A DNA stretch of 13,083 nucleotides from CAYGZA01 sp964354135 (GTDB lineage Bacteria; Planctomycetota; Planctomycetia; Pirellulales; Thermoguttaceae): contig CAYGZA010000187.1 of assembly GCA_964354135.1 (NCBI GenBank), forward strand, positions 1 to 13,083, in the 5' to 3' direction. Both the position numbers and the translations under genes were made by a program. Shown here piece by piece: positions 12,717 through 13,083 of the stretch (position 1 is the first letter of the stretch; the number at the start of each line of letters is the position of its first letter). The notes beneath the pieces were generated by a model that was not told where the DNA came from, searched no databases, and saw only the letters and a program-made list of their open reading frames with translations.

Positions 12717-12744
12717 AGTATACCCGTTTACCGTCCGCGTGCAA
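12717..12744 (-). promoter_or_regulatory. Promoter of the GntR-ABC operon
   Basis: On the - strand a TATACT -10 box (12722-12717) is preceded, with a 16-base spacer, by TTGCAC (12744-12739), a partial match to the -35 consensus. The transcription start would be near 12710, at the edge of the operator. The -10 is convincing; the -35 is weak. Confidence 0.6.
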
Positions 12745-13014
12745 GACCTCGCAACCAGAAAACCTCCAGAACCTTTACCCACTCGTCCTGGTGGGCTGAT
12801 CTGCGGACCGTCCCAGACGCGGATGGACACCGTAAGCCATTAACGGACAACACCTTACGGACGGGAGCGAGCCGTGCTCAGAACCGTGCCTTCATCGCGA
12901 TTCTGCCCAGGCCGCCGATTCTCGGTCGCCACAAGAGATGGTCCCGCCCCTTGTTTCCTTACCTGGGGTTTGCCGGCGGTTTGCCGGGTGGACGAGAAGC
13001 CGCACAACTGATCC
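12745..13014. other. Intergenic region, nothing recognised
   Basis: This stretch of about 270 bases upstream of the operon promoter shows no convincing coding frame, repeat array or RNA gene. A - strand open frame overlapping it (13070-12855) has a composition unlike the neighbouring proteins (rich in S, R, T, Q) and was not accepted. Confidence 0.5.
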
Positions 13015-13083
13015 TCACGCCCGCATCGCGAGGAGGTGCGGCGTGTCGACGATTGCGAACGGCTCGGCAAGGTCCTGCCATCG
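13015..13083 (-). CDS. Possible 3' end of a - strand gene running in from beyond the window
   Basis: Reading leftwards from the window edge, an open frame of 22 codons ends at TGA (13017-13015) with a protein-like tail ending DTPHLLAMRA. Nearly all third codon positions are G or C, as in the real genes here. It is too short to identify, and no product is proposed. A competing + strand reading from GTG 13043 with AGGAGG (13031-13036) cannot be excluded. Confidence 0.3.
   Translation of the reverse strand, partial: RWQDLAEPFAIVDTPHLLAMRA

Noticed and set aside
12855..13070. A 71-codon - strand open frame at the right end
   Set aside because: Its composition is unlike real proteins here, it has no recognisable domain, and another frame at the window edge has better codon character.

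Overview
The window is GC-rich and carries the downstream half of a division and cell-wall (dcw) cluster on the + strand: murE (3' end only), murF, mraY, murG, a large membrane-anchored beta-propeller/TPR gene, murC, murB and an ftsQ-like gene. A convergent three-gene operon of the YtrABC type (short GntR regulator, ABC ATPase, ABC permease) follows on the - strand. I infer a planctomycete-like bacterium. The reasons are the dcw cluster that ends at ftsQ with no ftsA or ftsZ, the PD40/CxxCH/TPR protein, the many short palindromic and heptamer repeats, and the style of the protein sequences. No rRNA or other taxonomic marker is present, so this is an inference.

Layout. 2-238: end of murE. 298-1689: murF. 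1690-2123: a 434-base intergenic stretch with inverted GGGTTCA heptamer arrays, a multi-helix foldable segment and two strong hairpins. 2124-3299: mraY. 3289-4695: murG, overlapping mraY by 11 bases and carrying about 90 in-frame residues encoded by two tandem repeat arrays. 4696-4880: a spacer holding a GGGAC/GTCCC palindrome. 4881-7298: the PD40/CxxCH/TPR protein. 7354-8778: murC. 8735-9613: murB, overlapping murC. 9617-10570: the ftsQ-like gene. 10608-10633: a hairpin between the convergent gene groups. 10698-12675 (- strand): permease, ATPase and GntR, joined by two ATGA overlaps. 12690-12744: the operon's promoter and operator. 12745-13014: nothing recognised. 13015-13083: possibly the 3' end of another - strand gene.

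How the genes work together. MurB makes UDP-MurNAc; MurC, MurE and MurF add amino acids; MraY moves phospho-MurNAc-pentapeptide to undecaprenyl phosphate; MurG adds GlcNAc to give lipid II. FtsQ is a membrane division protein with an outward-facing POTRA-type domain. murD and ftsW, which usually lie between mraY and murG, are absent here. The GntR/ABC operon is a separate, probably self-regulated unit.

The most unusual items are the repeat-expanded linker inside murG, the folded leader of mraY, the propeller/TPR gene embedded in the cluster, and the clean palindromic operator next to the GntR promoter.
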